Source of the DNA: Saccopteryx bilineata
Lineage: Eukaryota > Chordata > Mammalia > Chiroptera > Emballonuridae
Assembly: GCF_036850765.1 (NCBI RefSeq)
Contig: NC_089491.1
Location: 185,793,520 to 185,857,519 of the forward strand
Reading direction: 5' to 3'
Length of the DNA: 64,000 bases
Part shown: positions 1 to 11,460 of the stretch, one piece after another
Layout of the letters: each line of letters starts with the position of its first letter
Position numbering within the stretch: position 1 is the first letter of the stretch
Made by a program: the position numbers and the translations under genes
The notes under the pieces: model-generated
Seen by the model: only the letters and a program-made list of their open reading frames with translations
Told to the model about the DNA's origin: nothing
Database searches by the model: none

Positions 1-421
1 CTAGGTCTTGTGCTAGACATTTTACTTACCTTCTCTCCATTCTCTATAGCAGGCTTGCAAATTAGGAGTGGGATCTAGACTACCAGGATACAGAACAACA
101 TAGTAGAGGGAAATCTGAAAACAGGACGTTAGTCTCACCTGTGCTACTAATTGGGTGTTCTCTGTCATATATAACTACCTAATTCTCTAAATTTAAGGTC
201 TGTGAAATGAAGAGTAAATTCCAGCTTTATAACAGTGTATTGATGAGGCTATGATGCAGCTTCAACCAACAACCTCATTATCTCAATGCCTTACACAACA
301 AAAGTTTTTCACTCATATATGAGCCCACCATGAGTCTAGCTAACTCCCTAAATCAGCTGTTCTCCATGTAGTAATTCAGTAATCCAAGCTGCTTAGACCC
401 TCTGGATGCATCATTTCATTT
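1..421. other. Unassigned A/T-rich DNA
   Basis: No open frame of note, RNA gene or repeat family could be recognised. It ends where the T-rich 3' terminus of a minus-strand L1 begins. Confidence 0.5.
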
Positions 422-1828
422 ATTTTTAAAATTTTTAATTATAAATTTTCAATTACAACTAAATTTAATAGTATAATAGTTTCAGGTATACAGCATAGTG
501 GATAGATATTTATATAACTTACAAAGTGATCACCCTAGTAAGTTTAGTGCCCATCCAGCACCATATCATTATTACAAAAAATGTATTATGACTATATTCC
601 TTATGCTGCACTTTGCATTCCTATTACTGTTTCATAACTGCCAATTTGTACTTCTTAATCTCCTCGCCTTTTTCACCTAGTCCCACACATTCCCAAATTG
701 GCAATCATCAGTTTGTTCTCGGTATCTATGAGTCTGTTTTTGTTATGTTTATTTAACTGCTCACAAAAATTAGGGGATCAGGGAACATACCGATACTCCA
801 GGACTTTCAGCATTTTCACCAATGAAATAAAAGTTGATTTTGCATCTCATTTGCATAATCAAACAACTTTCTTTGACTTTTTGTTTGCTTTTCGATGTTC
901 TTGTTTAATAAAAAAATCAAATGCTTCTTTTTATATTGCTTCATATTCATTTTAAAATATTCTCTAATTTTTGTGAGCAGTATATTTTTAGATCCCACAT
1001 ATAAGTGAAATTTTATGGTATTTGTCATTCTCTCTCTGACATATTTCACTTAACTTAATACCTTTTAGGTCCATTCATTGTCACAAAAGGTAAGATTTCA
1101 TTCTTTTTCATACCAAGAAATGTGTTCCATTGTATACATGTATCACTAATTTTATATCTACTTATCTATTGATGGGCATTTGTGTTGCTTCCACATCTTG
1201 TCCATTGCAAATAATGCTGACACAAACTTAGGAATGCATATGTTTTTTGAAATTAATGTTTTAGATTTCTTCAGACTAATACCCAAGAGTAGTATTGTCA
1301 GGTCAAATGATAGTTTTATTTTTAATTTTTTTAGAAACCTCCATACCGTTTTTCATAATGGCTGCACCAACAGTGCATAAGGGTTCCCTTTCCTCCATAT
1401 TCTTGCCAATACTTGTTGATTTACTGATGATAGTAATTCTGACAGGTATGAGATGACATCTCATTGTGGTTTTAAATTGCATTTCCTTGATGATTAATGA
1501 TGTTGAGCATCTTTTCATATGTCCATTGGATATCTGTATATCCTCTTTGGAAAAATGTCTATCCAGGTCCTCTGCCTATTTTTCAATCAGATTTGTTGTT
1601 GTTGTTAGGTTGTATGAGTTATTTATATATTTTGGATATTAACCCCTCATAGGATATATCATTGACAAATATCTTCTTCTATTTAATAGGTTATCTTTTC
1701 ATTTTGTTAATGGCTTCCTTCTCTGAAAAAAAAAAAACACCTTTCAGTTTGAGGTAGTCTCATTTGTTTATTCTTTCTTTTGTTTCTTTTGCTTGAGGAC
1801 ACACACCCAAAAATGTTACTGGAGTTTT
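422..1828 (-). mobile_element. Old L1 3' end (ORF2 C-terminus and 3' UTR), minus strand
   Basis: Read on the minus strand, this is the C-terminal part of L1 ORF2 followed by the 3' UTR, with the T-rich end at the left. Text typical of old eutherian L1s is visible on the plus strand (for example ATTGATGGGCATTTGTGTTG near 1170 and TGATGTTGAGCATCTTTTCA near 1500). All frames are broken. A mariner-type MITE interrupts it at 757-980; the L1 text resumes directly after that insert. At about 1828 the orientation flips into a plus-strand L1 segment. The two pieces have the order expected from twin priming, so they are probably one insertion. Confidence 0.85.
757..980. mobile_element. Tc1/mariner-type MITE with inverted ends
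   Basis: The element begins CTGCTCACAAAAATTAGGGG and ends with an inverted match (CTAATTTTTGTGAGCAG). TA follows the right end; the left flank reads AA, perhaps a mutated TA target. It has no transposase frame and splits an older L1, which gives the insertion order. A 73-bp relative with the same ends lies at 48029-48101. Confidence 0.8.
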
Positions 1829-2968
1829 AAGATGGCATTGGAGAAGGTGGTAAGTACACTCATCTTCTCCCAAGACCAAACTGAAGAAATAACAACTAAA
1901 CTTCTCAAACTATTCCAAAACATTCAATAGGAATGAAGACTAACAAGGTCATTTTATGAGGCCAGTATTAAACAAACTCCAAAATGGGATAAGGACATTA
2001 CAAAGGAAAAAAAATTATGCCCCAATAAATTGGAGGAACATGAATGCTGAAATCCTCAAGAAAATATTAGCAAACTGAATCCAACAGTACATTAAAAAGA
2101 ACACACACCTTAACCAAGTGGGATTTTTCCCAGGAATGCAAGGTTGGTACAGTAGATGCAAATCAATAAACTTGATACACTACATAAATAAAATAGACAA
2201 AAATTCACACAATCATATCAATTGATACAGAAAAGCATTTGATAAAATCTAGCACCATTTATAATGAAACCTCTCAACAAAGTGGGAATAGAGGGAACAA
2301 ACTTTAATAAAATAAAGGCCATTTATGGCAAACCCACAGACAACTTCATATTCAACAGACAAAAATCTAAAAACACTTCCCTTAAGATCAGGAACAAGAC
2401 AAGAATGTCCCCTTCCACCACTCTTATTCAACATAGAACTGAAGTCATAGCCATAGTAACCAGACAAGAAGAAAAAAGAAAAACCATTCAAATTAAAAAG
2501 AAGTAAAAAGTCATTATTTGTGGATAATGTGATACTGCAGATAGAGAGCCCTAAAGATTCCACTAAAAAACTACTAGAACTGATAAATGAATTCAGTAAA
2601 GTAGCAGGATAAAAAACAAATATTCAGATATCAGTTGCATTTTCTCAGACCAGTAATAAACTTTAAAAAAGTAAAACCAAGAAAATAATTCCATTTATAA
2701 TGTTTTTGTAAAAAATAAAACACCTAGAAATAAATTTAATTAGAGATGTAAAAGATAATGACCTGCAGTTGGAAAATTATAGAACACTTAAAAAAAAATC
2801 GAAGAAGATACAAATATTTGAAAGTATATACGGGGTTTTTGGATAAGGAAGATTTAACATAATTAAATTGTCTATTCTACCCAAAGCAATCTAGTCATCT
2901 ATAGATTCAGCACAATTTCTATCAAGAAACCAATGGCATATTTCACAGAACTAGAACAAATTTTCTAG
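1829..2968 (+). mobile_element. Inverted L1 segment (5' UTR start fused to ORF2 reverse transcriptase)
   Basis: From about 1905 the plus strand is a decayed L1 ORF2 fragment running through the reverse-transcriptase domain: the equivalents of the [13 protein letters not shown] and [10 protein letters not shown] blocks can be followed, and it stops near 2968. The first roughly 75 bases resemble an L1 5' UTR start (AAGATGGCATTGGAGAAGG), so ORF1 and the front of ORF2 are missing. Its opposite orientation to 422-1828 and the position of its ends fit twin priming. It encodes nothing functional. Confidence 0.75.
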
Positions 2969-3498
2969 CCTGGTAAACATTTTCCCTGATAGGCACTGAG
3001 AAGGAAGCCTGGAGGATTCTTCCATAATGAAGAAATCAGATCTGCTCCTCCCACAGGCTTCCCTGTGCCCCACCCTCCCTATTCCTTTCACTTTTATGTA
3101 CATAAGTTCCAAACAGGGCAGAGATCCCATGATAATAAACAGTTCTGCACAACAGACTTCTTCCCTGTAGCAGCTAATAAAACGAAGCATGTCATCTGTT
3201 TATGGAGCCTTTTCCAGATGTTTCCTTGGGAGAACTGAGTTGCTGCTCAACCTGTCATATTTTCTGCTGTGAAAATTATCTCCCACCCACAATTTCCTGT
3301 ACCTCTACACTGTAAACCTTCCCTGAAAACCAAAGTTTTTTCCCAAATCCTGACTATGATCCTCCTTTCCAATCTATTGAGCATTTAATTTTTATTCTCC
3401 TCTTGGAGTTTTATTTATAGGAAATTCACAATAACATGAAAATCAAAGTCCTAGGAAGAAATTTTTTTAGGGCTAGGGACCAGGCATTGCATAGATAG
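2969..3498. other. Unassigned spacer between two L1 insertions
   Basis: About 530 bases without a recognisable repeat or gene. Its right end (GAAAAAGCAGGA, 3499-3510) is the left target-site copy of the next L1. Confidence 0.4.
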
Positions 3499-3510
3499 GA
3501 AAAAGCAGGA

Positions 3511-3850
3511 GGGAAGATAAGGTGGTGATGGAGTAGGCAGACGTACCAACTTCCACCGCCCAGAACCAAAGTGGATTACAAACTAATTTTAAGAACCATC
3601 ATCTGGAAAAAACAACTTTGGACTAAACTAAGAGGACTCTTCAACCAAGGAACACTGCAGAAGCCACACTGAGACTGGGATTATGGACCTGAAGATGGCA
3701 TCAGAGTAGGCACACAAAGACTCCCAGGTCACACCACCAAACTGGATTACAAAACTAAGTTATGAACCATCAGCATGAAAAACCAAATCTGGACTACAAG
3801 AACATCTCTCAAAAACCAAGGAGCAAAGATAAAGCCTAAACAAACCTGAT
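3511..3850 (+). promoter_or_regulatory. L1 5' UTR start with two tandem monomer-like units
   Basis: Two units of about 175 bases follow each other (about 3515-3690 and 3691-3850). Both start with a purine-rich GATGG/GATGGC block and share phrases such as ACTGGATTACAAA/GTGGATTACAAA, GAACCATCA and ACCAAGGA. The most likely reading is a repeated promoter unit at the 5' end of this L1, comparable in principle to rodent monomeric L1 promoters. Activity cannot be inferred from so decayed a copy. Confidence 0.6.
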
Positions 3851-4437
3851 AGGGAGTGCCTGAATCTCCCCTGCTTACAAGAACAGAAGGCAGATGAGGT
3901 TGAGAGTCCAGAAAGGATCTCACTCCAAGAAAAAGAGCAGTAAATACTGCTCACAGCCACTTTCCTGGCAACCAGGGAATGAGATGTGTTGAAAGGGCTG
4001 GCTTGTCTTCCAAAAAGAAAATGGAGAGAGAGAGATGGTGAGGGTCAGAGAAATGCAGGGGATGACTTGAAAAGCTGACTCATTCAGAGCTGGAGGCGGT
4101 TTTAGCTGGGGGAGGGGTTGATCCTTCCACAAAACAAAAGTCAAAGTGCTTCCAGGGCACAGATGTCCAGACATCTCTTCAACTCCAATCAGCACAACAA
4201 GGCACAGCTGAAAAACAAAAAGTGGGGAGGAGGAGCAGTAACTCAGGTCTCCATGGAGATCTGAGATACACCCCCCCCCACTGAAGCTGAGAAAGCAACC
4301 CACCCCCAGAGAGATTAACTGGCAGAAGAAAACTTCAGAGTCTCAGGTTACACCAAATGCATTCCTGCATACAATTTCAAATAAGCCCCCTGCTGACATC
4401 AGCAAACAAGACAATCACCTGGTAAGAAAACAAACAG

Positions 4438-4835
4438 GCCCTGGCTGGTTGGCTCAGTGGTAGAGCGTCGGCCTGGCATGCGGGGGACCCGGGTTCGATT
4501 CCTGGCCAGGGCACATAGGAGAAGCGTCCACTTGCTTCTCCACCCCCCCTCCTTCCTCTGTCTCTCTCTTCCCTTCCCGCAGCCAAGGCTCCATTGGAGC
4601 AAAGATGGCCCAGGTGCTGGGGATGGCTCCTCAGCCTCTGCCCCAGGTGCTAGAGTGGCTCTGGTCACGGCAGAGCGACGCCCCAGAGGGGCAGAGCATC
4701 GCCCCCTGGTGGGCAGAGTGTCGCCCCTGGTGGGCGTGCCAGGTGGATCCCGGTCAGGTGCATGTGGGAGTCTGTCTGACTGTCTCTCCCCATTTCCAGC
4801 TTCAGAAAAAAATACAAACAAACAAACAAAAAAAA
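4438..4835 (+). mobile_element. Long tRNA-derived SINE (Rhin-1-like)
   Basis: It starts GCCCTGGCTGGTTGGCTCAG and keeps a pol III A box (TGGCTCAGTGG) and B box (GGTTCGATTCC, 4492-4502). A long body (CTGCTTCTCC, then CAAGGCTCCATTGGAGC) and an A-rich tail follow. It lies in the 5' UTR of the plus-strand L1. Good preservation of the boxes points to a fairly recent insertion; I could not define a clean target duplication. Confidence 0.88.
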
Positions 4836-5009
4836 AACACAAAACAAATCAAGACTTCAAAGCGGCCCAAATACAAAAGTGGATTACAAATAATAGCTGA
4901 TGCCAACCCAAGAAGACCTAAAAATAACACAATTGAAAACTGGAGGCAGACAACACCAAGCCTAGACTCAACCAGTTCTACAAACAAAACACCCAAACAC
5001 ACAGATATA

Positions 5010-6341
5010 ATGAGAAAACAGAGAAGTGCAATCCAAATGAAACCACAACAGAAACATCCAGGAAATGAACTGAGTAATATGGAAATAACCAAACTTCCAG
5101 ATGCGGAGTTCAAAATAATGATTGTAAGGATGCTTAAGAACCTTAGAACAACAATGGATGGTCATTATGAACACCTAAATAAATAGCAAGTATAAAAAAG
5201 GATATTAGGCCCTGGCTGGTTGGCTCAGTGGTAGAGTGTTGGCCTGGCATGCAGAAGTCCCAGGTTCGATTCCCAGCTAGGGCACACAGGAGAAGCGCCC
5301 ATCTGCTTCTCCACCCCTCCCCCTCTCCTTCCTCTCTGTCTCTCTCTTCCCATCCCACAGCGAGGCTCCAGTGGAGCATAGATGGCCCGGGCGCTGGGAA
5401 TGGCTCCTTGGCCTCTGCCCCAGGCACTAGAGTGGCTCTGGTCGCAACAGAGCGACGCCCCAGAGGGGCAGAGCATCACCTCCTGGTGGGCAGAGCGTCG
5501 CCCCCTGGTGGGCGTGCCAGGTGGATCCCAGTCGGGTGCATGCGGGAGTCTGTATGTCTGTCTCTCCCCGTTTCCAGCTTCAGAAAAAATACAAAAAATA
5601 AATAAATAAATAAAAATAAAAAAGGATATTGAAATATTAAAAAAGAATCAGTCGGAGATAACAAATACAATATTAGAAATGAAGACCACAATGGAAGGAA
5701 TTAAAAACAGGATGGATAGAGCTGAGGATTGAATAAGCAAGTTGGAAGACAAGTTGAATGAAGGCATGAAAGCAGAGAAGAAAAAAGAAGAGACTCAAAA
5801 AGTCTGAGGAAACTCTTAGAGAGCTCTGTGACAACATAAAGAGAAATAACATCTGCATCATAGGGGTTCCTGAAGAAAAAGAGAAAGAACAAGAGATAGA
5901 GACTGTGTACAATCATATCATAGCTGAAAACTTCCCTAAATTAACGCAGAAGAAACTCTCACAAGTTCAAGAAACACAGAGAACTCCATTAAAGAAAAAC
6001 CCAAAGAAATCGACACCAAGACACATCATAATTAAAATACCAAAGCTAAGTGATAAAGACAAAATATTAAAAGCTGCTAGAGAAAAAAAGGCTATCATTA
6101 CAAAGGAGCCTCCATAAGGATGACATCAGACTTCTCAACAGAAACACTTGAGGCTAGAAGGAAATGGCAAGAAATATTCAAAGTAATGCAGAACAAGAAC
6201 CTACAACCAAGACTACTTTATCCAGCAAGGCTATCTTTTAAAATTGAAGGAGAAATAAAAAGCTTCCCAGAAAAAAAAAACCTCAAGGAATTCATTACCA
6301 CTAAACCAATGCTGCAGGAAATGTTAAGCGGCATAGTGTAA
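5010..6341 (+). pseudogene. L1 ORF1 remnant, interrupted by a SINE
   Basis: This is the decayed ORF1 of the 3.5-10.9 kb L1, whose product would be the RNA-binding chaperone of the L1 particle. The start at 5010 reads MRKQRSAIQ, and AEFKIMIVRMLKNL aligns with EFKIEILKILRDI of the young ORF1. A SINE with a 15-bp duplication interrupts the coiled-coil part (5192-5630). Further on, RRM-like text (NICIIGVPEE, in-frame relics) and the C-terminal domain (TSDFSTETLEARRKW, 6120 onward) remain, but stops near 5730 and 5810 and a stop at 6115 break it. The terminal MLSGIV stop lies at 6341, 58 bases before ORF2. Confidence 0.85.
5192..5630 (+). mobile_element. Long tRNA-derived SINE with exact 15-bp target duplication
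   Basis: The SINE body runs from 5209 to about 5615 and has intact A and B boxes and a long body like the copy at 4438. The flanking direct repeat ATAAAAAAGGATATT occurs at 5192-5206 and 5616-5630, exact over 15 bases, as expected for L1-driven insertion. It disrupts L1 ORF1. Confidence 0.92.
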
Positions 6342-6399
6342 ACAGATCAAAGTGAGGAAAAAAATATAGCAACAGAGAAATACAGCTTTAAAGAATAAA

Positions 6400-9300
6400 A
6401 TGGCAATAAACAACTACATATCAATAATAACCTTAAATGTAAATGGATTAAATGATCCAATAAAAAGACATAGGGTAGCTGCATGGAAAAGAAAACAGGA
6501 CCCGAACATATGCTGTCTACAAAAAGATGCACATAGGTTTAAGGTAAAAGAATGGAAAAAAACATTTCATGCAAACGGAAATGAAAAAAAAGCTGGGGTA
6601 GCAATACTTATATAAGACAAAATGGACTTTAAAACAAGGAATATAGTAAGAGATAAAGAAGGCCACTACATAATGATAAAGGGAGCAATCCAACAGGAAG
6701 ATATAACTATTATAAATATCTACGCACCTAATATAGAAGCACCTAAATATATAAAGCAGACTTTGATGGATATAAAGGGTGAGATCAACAGCAATACTAT
6801 AATAGTATGGGATTTTAATACCTCAATAACATCTCTAGATAGATCCTCAAGAAAGAAAGTTAACAAAAAAGCAGCAGACTTAAAGGACACACTAGATCAC
6901 CTTGATTTAATAGATATCTTCAGAAACTTTCACCCTAAAGCAGCAGAATATACATTCTTTTCAAGTGCTCATGGTACATTCTCTAGGATAGACCACATGT
7001 TAGGGTACAAAAGTGGTCTCAACAAATTTAAGAAGATTGAAATTATATCAAGCACTTTCTCTGATCACAATGGCATGAAACTAGAAATCAACCACAACAG
7101 AAAAGCTAAAAAAAATCTCAAACACGAAACTAAATAGCAGGTTGTTAAATAACGAATGAATTAAGAATGAGATCAAAGAAGAAATAAAAAAATTCCTAGA
7201 AACAAATGATAATGAGCATACAACAACTCAAAATTTATGGGACACAGTGAAAGCAGTACTGAGAGGAAAGTTCATAGCACTACAGACACACTTTAAGAGG
7301 GTAGAAAAAGCTCAAATAAACAATTAACTCTGCATCTAAAAGAATTAGAAAAAGAACAGCAAGTAAAGCACAAATATAGTAGAAGAAAGGAAATAATAAA
7401 GATCAGAGCAGAAATAAATGACATACAGGCTAAAGAAACAATACAGAGGATCAATGAAACTAGGAGCTGGTTCTTTGAAAAGGTAAACAAGATTGATGAA
7501 CCTTTAACTAGACTCACCAAGAAAAAGAGAGAGAGGACTCAAATAAATAAATTTAGAAATGAGAGTGGAGAAATAACAACTGACACAACAGAAATACAAA
7601 ATATTGTAAGAAAATACTATGAAGAACTGTATGTCAAAAAACTAGACAACCTAGATGAAATGGACAAGTTCCTTGAAACATACAATCTTCCAAAAATCAA
7701 TCTGGAAGAATCAGAAAACCTAACCAGACTGATTACACCAAATGAGATCGAAACAGTTATCAAAAAACTCCCAACAAGAAAGCCCTGGGCCAGATACTTC
7801 ACAAGTGAATTCTACCAAATATTCAAAGAAGAACTAACTCCTAACCTTCTCAAGCTATTTCAAAAAATTTAAGAGGAAAGAAGACTTCCAAGCTCCTTTT
7901 ATGAGGAAAGCATAATTCTGATTCCAACACCAGGCAAAGACAACACAAAGAAAGAAAATTATAGGCTAATATCCCTGATGAATATAGATACTAAAATCCT
8001 CAACAAAATATGTATATTAGCAAACCAGATCCAACAATATATGGAAAAAATCATACACCATGATCAAGTGGGATTTACTCTTGGGAGGCAGGGCTTATAC
8101 AATGTTTGCAAATCTATCAATGTGATTCATCACATAAACAAAATGAAGGAGAAAAACCACATGTTATTTCAATAGATGCAGAAAAAGCATTTGATAAAAT
8201 CCAGTACCCATTCATGATCAAAACTCTCCACAAAGTGGGAATACAGGGAACATACCTCAACATGATAAAAGCCATCTATGAGAAACCCACAGCCAACATC
8301 ATACTCAATGGGCAAAAATTAAAAGCAATCCCCTTAAGATCAGGAACAAGGCAGGGGTGCCCCCTTTCACCACTCTTATTTAACATAGTCCTGGAAGTCC
8401 TAGCCACAGCAATCAGACAAGAAGAAGAAATAAAAGGCATTCAAGTTGGAAAAGAAGAAGTAAAACTATCATTATTTGCAGATGATATGATATTATATAT
8501 AGAAAACCCTAAAGTCTCAGTCAAAAAACTATAGGACTTGATAAATAAATTCAGCAAAGTGGCAGGATATAACATTAATACTCAGAAATCAGAGGTATTT
8601 TTATACACAAGCAATGGGCAGTCAGAAAGAGAAATTAAGGAAACAATTTTTATACACCAACAATGAACTGTCAGAAAGAGAAAGTAAGGAATCAATCCCC
8701 TTTACCACTGCAACCAAAAAAATAAAGTACCTAGGAGTACATTTAACCAAGGAGACTAAAAACTTGTACTCTGAAAATTACAAAACATTGATAAAAGAAA
8801 TCAAGGAAGACACAAACAGTGGAAGCATATACCGTGCTCATGGTTAGGAAGAATAAACATCATTAAAATGTCTATATTACCCAAAGCAATTTATAAATTC
8901 AATGCAATACCAATTAAAATACCAATGACATACTTTAAAGATATAGATCACATATTCCAAAAATTTGTATGGAACCAAAAGAGAACATGAATAGCCTCAA
9001 CAATCTTAAAAAAGAAGAATAAAGTGGGAGTTATCACACTTCCTGATATCAAGTTATACAACAAGGCCATTGTACTCAAAACAGCCTGATACTGGCATAA
9101 GAACAGGCCTATAGATCAATGGGACAGAACAGAGAACCCAGAAATAAACCCACAGTTCTATGGACAACTGATATTTGACAAAGGAGGTAAGGAAATACAA
9201 TGGAGTAAAGACAGCCTCTTTAACAAATGGTGTTGGAAAAATTGGACAGCTACCTGCAAAAAAATGAAACTAGACCACCAACTTACACCATTCACAAAAA

Positions 9301-10615
9301 TAAACTCAAAATAGATAAAAGAATTAAATGTAAGCCGTGAAACCATAAGCATCTTAGAAATAAACATAGGCAGTAAGCTCTCCAACATCTCTCGCAGCAA
9401 TATATTTGCTGACTTATCTTCCCGGGCAAGTGAAATAAAAGACAGGATAAAGCCCTGGCTGGTTGGCTCAGTGGTAGAGCATCGGCCTGGCATGCAGGAG
9501 TCCCGGGTTCGATTCCCGGCCGGGGCACACAGGAGAAGCGCCCATCTGCTTCTCCACCCCACCCCTTCTCCTTCCTCTCTGTCTCTCTCTTCCCCTCCCG
9601 CAGCCAAGGCTCCATTGGAGCAAAACTGGCCCAGGCGCTGAGGATGGCTCTTTGACCTCTTGCCTCAGGCGCTAGAATGGCTCTGGTTTCAACAGAGCAA
9701 TGCCCCAAATGGGCAGAGCATCGCCCCCTGGTGGGCATGCTGGGTGGATCCTGGTCGGTCGCATGCGGGAGTCTGTCTGACTGCTTCCCCGTTTCCAACT
9801 TTAGAAAAATACAAAAAAAAAAAAAAAAGGACAGGATAAACAAATGGGACTATATCAAACTAAAAAGCTTTTGCACAGCCAAAGACAATAAAAACAGAAT
9901 AAAAAGACAAACTAAACAACGGGAGAACATATTTGACAGTACATCTGATAAAAAGCTCAACACCAGGAAGGTAAACAATCCAATTTAAAAATGGGCAAAA
10001 GAAATGAATAGACACTTCTCCAAAGAGGACATACAGATGGCCAATAGGCATATGAAAAAAATGCTCAACATCACTAATCATTAGAGAAATGCAAATTAAA
10101 ACCACATTGAGATATCACCTCACACTGGTCAGAATGGTGCTCATCAACAAAACAACACATTAAGTCCTGGCGAGGATGTGGAGAAAAGGGAACCCTCCTG
10201 CACTGCTGGTGGGAATGCAGACTGGTGCAGCCTCCATGGAAAACAGTATGGAGATTCTTCAAAAAATTGAAAATCAAACTGCTTTTTGACCCAGGTATCC
10301 CACTTTTAGGAATATACCCTAAGAACACCATAGAACAGTTCCACAAGGAGAAATGCACCCCCATGTTTCCCCATGTTTATGGCAGCTTTGTTCACAATAG
10401 CGAAGGTCTGGAAACAGCCCAAGTGTTCTTCAGAGGACGAATGGATTAAAAAGCTTTGGTACATATATACTATGGAATACTACTCAGCCATAAGAAATGA
10501 TGACATCGGATCATTTACAATAACATGGATGGACCTTGATAACATTATACTGAGTGAAATAAATAAATCAGAAAAAAGTAAGAACTATATGAACCCATGC
10601 ATAGATGGGACATAA
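6400..10615 (+). pseudogene. L1 ORF2 remnant (endonuclease, reverse transcriptase, Cys-rich)
   Basis: The start [18 protein letters not shown] at 6400 is the L1 endonuclease N-terminus. The block usually reading QETHL is here QKDAH, so the catalytic glutamate is lost. The endonuclease C-terminus ([18 protein letters not shown]) ends near 7137. Reverse-transcriptase blocks follow at 7660-8534 ([31 protein letters not shown]), then C-terminal text to CIDGT at 10615. Stops, frameshifts, a local duplication (8597-8696) and a SINE (9452-9829) make it non-functional. Confidence 0.9.
9441..9840 (+). mobile_element. Long tRNA-derived SINE with 11-bp target duplication
   Basis: GACAGGATAAA occurs at 9441-9451 and 9830-9840. 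The SINE body (9452-9829) has A and B boxes, the long body and a pure A tail. It interrupts the ORF2 remnant in the C-terminal region. Confidence 0.92.
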
Positions 10616-10895
10616 AAATGAGACTCAGAGACATGGACAAGAATGTGATGGTAACAGGGAGTGGGGTGGGGCGGTGGGAAGAGGGCGAGGAAAGAGTGAG
10701 GGGGGGTGGGGGGAAGGGAGGGGTACAAAGAAAACCAGATAGAAGGTGACAGAAGACGATTTGACTTTGAGTGAGGGGTATGCAACATAATCAAATGTCA
10801 AAATAATCTGGAGATGTTTTCTTTCAACATATGTACCCTGATTTATCAATGTCACTGCATTAAAATTAATAAAAATAAGGAAAAAATTTTTTTAA
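10616..10895 (+). other. L1 3' UTR with G-rich purine tract
   Basis: Directly after ORF2 comes a purine-rich stretch (10650-10730) with several G3-G7 runs, then the conserved text TGTACCCTGATTTATCAATG and an A-rich tail. A G-rich tract in the 3' UTR is a known L1 feature and could fold into a quadruplex in the RNA or DNA. The young L1 at 14091-14155 has the counterpart. Confidence 0.8.
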
Positions 10896-10911
10896 AAAGA
10901 AAAATGCAGGA

Positions 10912-11305
10912 AGTGTTTGCACAATAGTGTTGTGTTCTATCACTTATTTACAGTTTTGGAACAAGCAGTCTACCCTGCTACATATTCAGTGCAAGGGTAT
11001 TACCCTATGGAAAAAATAGTCTAAATTAAGATCAGATAATGAGGTGAATATCTGAGCCATTAATAAGAACCAATTAGCTTCCTCTCCCAGTGAACAGAAT
11101 TTTTCAAGAATGCTTCCTGCTGTAAAGACAAAAGTAAAAATAGAACCTAACTGCACTATGATAAATGTGAATAGCTAGTCTCATTGGTAGAATAGGTCAA
11201 TGCTAGGCTAAAGATAGATTACCAGGAAACTGAAGCTACTGACCTGAGTTGGTATAGAGCCCTGAGCTAACACCAGGTTAAGTAAGATTGCATCTCACTT
11301 CCTTT
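10912..11305. other. Unassigned DNA
   Basis: No gene or repeat recognised between the L1 tail and the MIR. Confidence 0.4.
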
Positions 11306-11460
11306 ACTGGCTGTGCACTTGGGTTTTCATTTCCTGCTCTGTAATATGGAGAATAATAATTACTCACAAGGTAGTTGTGGGGGTTAAATGAATTAATACA
11401 CATGAACTGCCTGGAACATCAGAAGCATTCATTAAACATTAGCTATAATAATAATTGTTA
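11306..11460 (+). repeat. MIR SINE (ancient)
   Basis: The text GGTTTTCATTTCCTGCTCTG, then GGTTAAATGAATTAATAC and GCATTCATTAAACATTAGC follows the 3' half of the mammal-wide MIR consensus. It is strongly diverged and inactive. Confidence 0.8.

Larger units (their letters stand above)
3499..10911 (+). mobile_element. Full-length, degenerate plus-strand L1 with three SINE insertions
   Basis: The element has a 5' UTR (about 3511-5009), ORF1 remnant (5010-6341), a 58-base spacer, ORF2 remnant (6400-10615), and a 3' UTR with an A-rich tail ending near 10895. It is flanked by imperfect copies GAAAAAGCAGGA (3499-3510) and GAAAAATGCAGGA (10899-10911), most simply a decayed target duplication. Three long tRNA-derived SINEs lie in the 5' UTR, ORF1 and ORF2; two have exact duplications. 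Many stops and frameshifts show it is long dead. Its protein frames still align along the young L1 at 13.9-21.7 kb, making it an older relative. Confidence 0.88.

Noticed and set aside
4438..4510. Possible tRNA gene (A and B boxes)
   Set aside because: The head does not fold into a full cloverleaf with CCA-end pairing and is followed by the SINE body, so it is a SINE promoter.
4399..5605. Open frames of 125-193 codons
   Set aside because: They are translations of SINE sequence in several frames and recur at every SINE copy.
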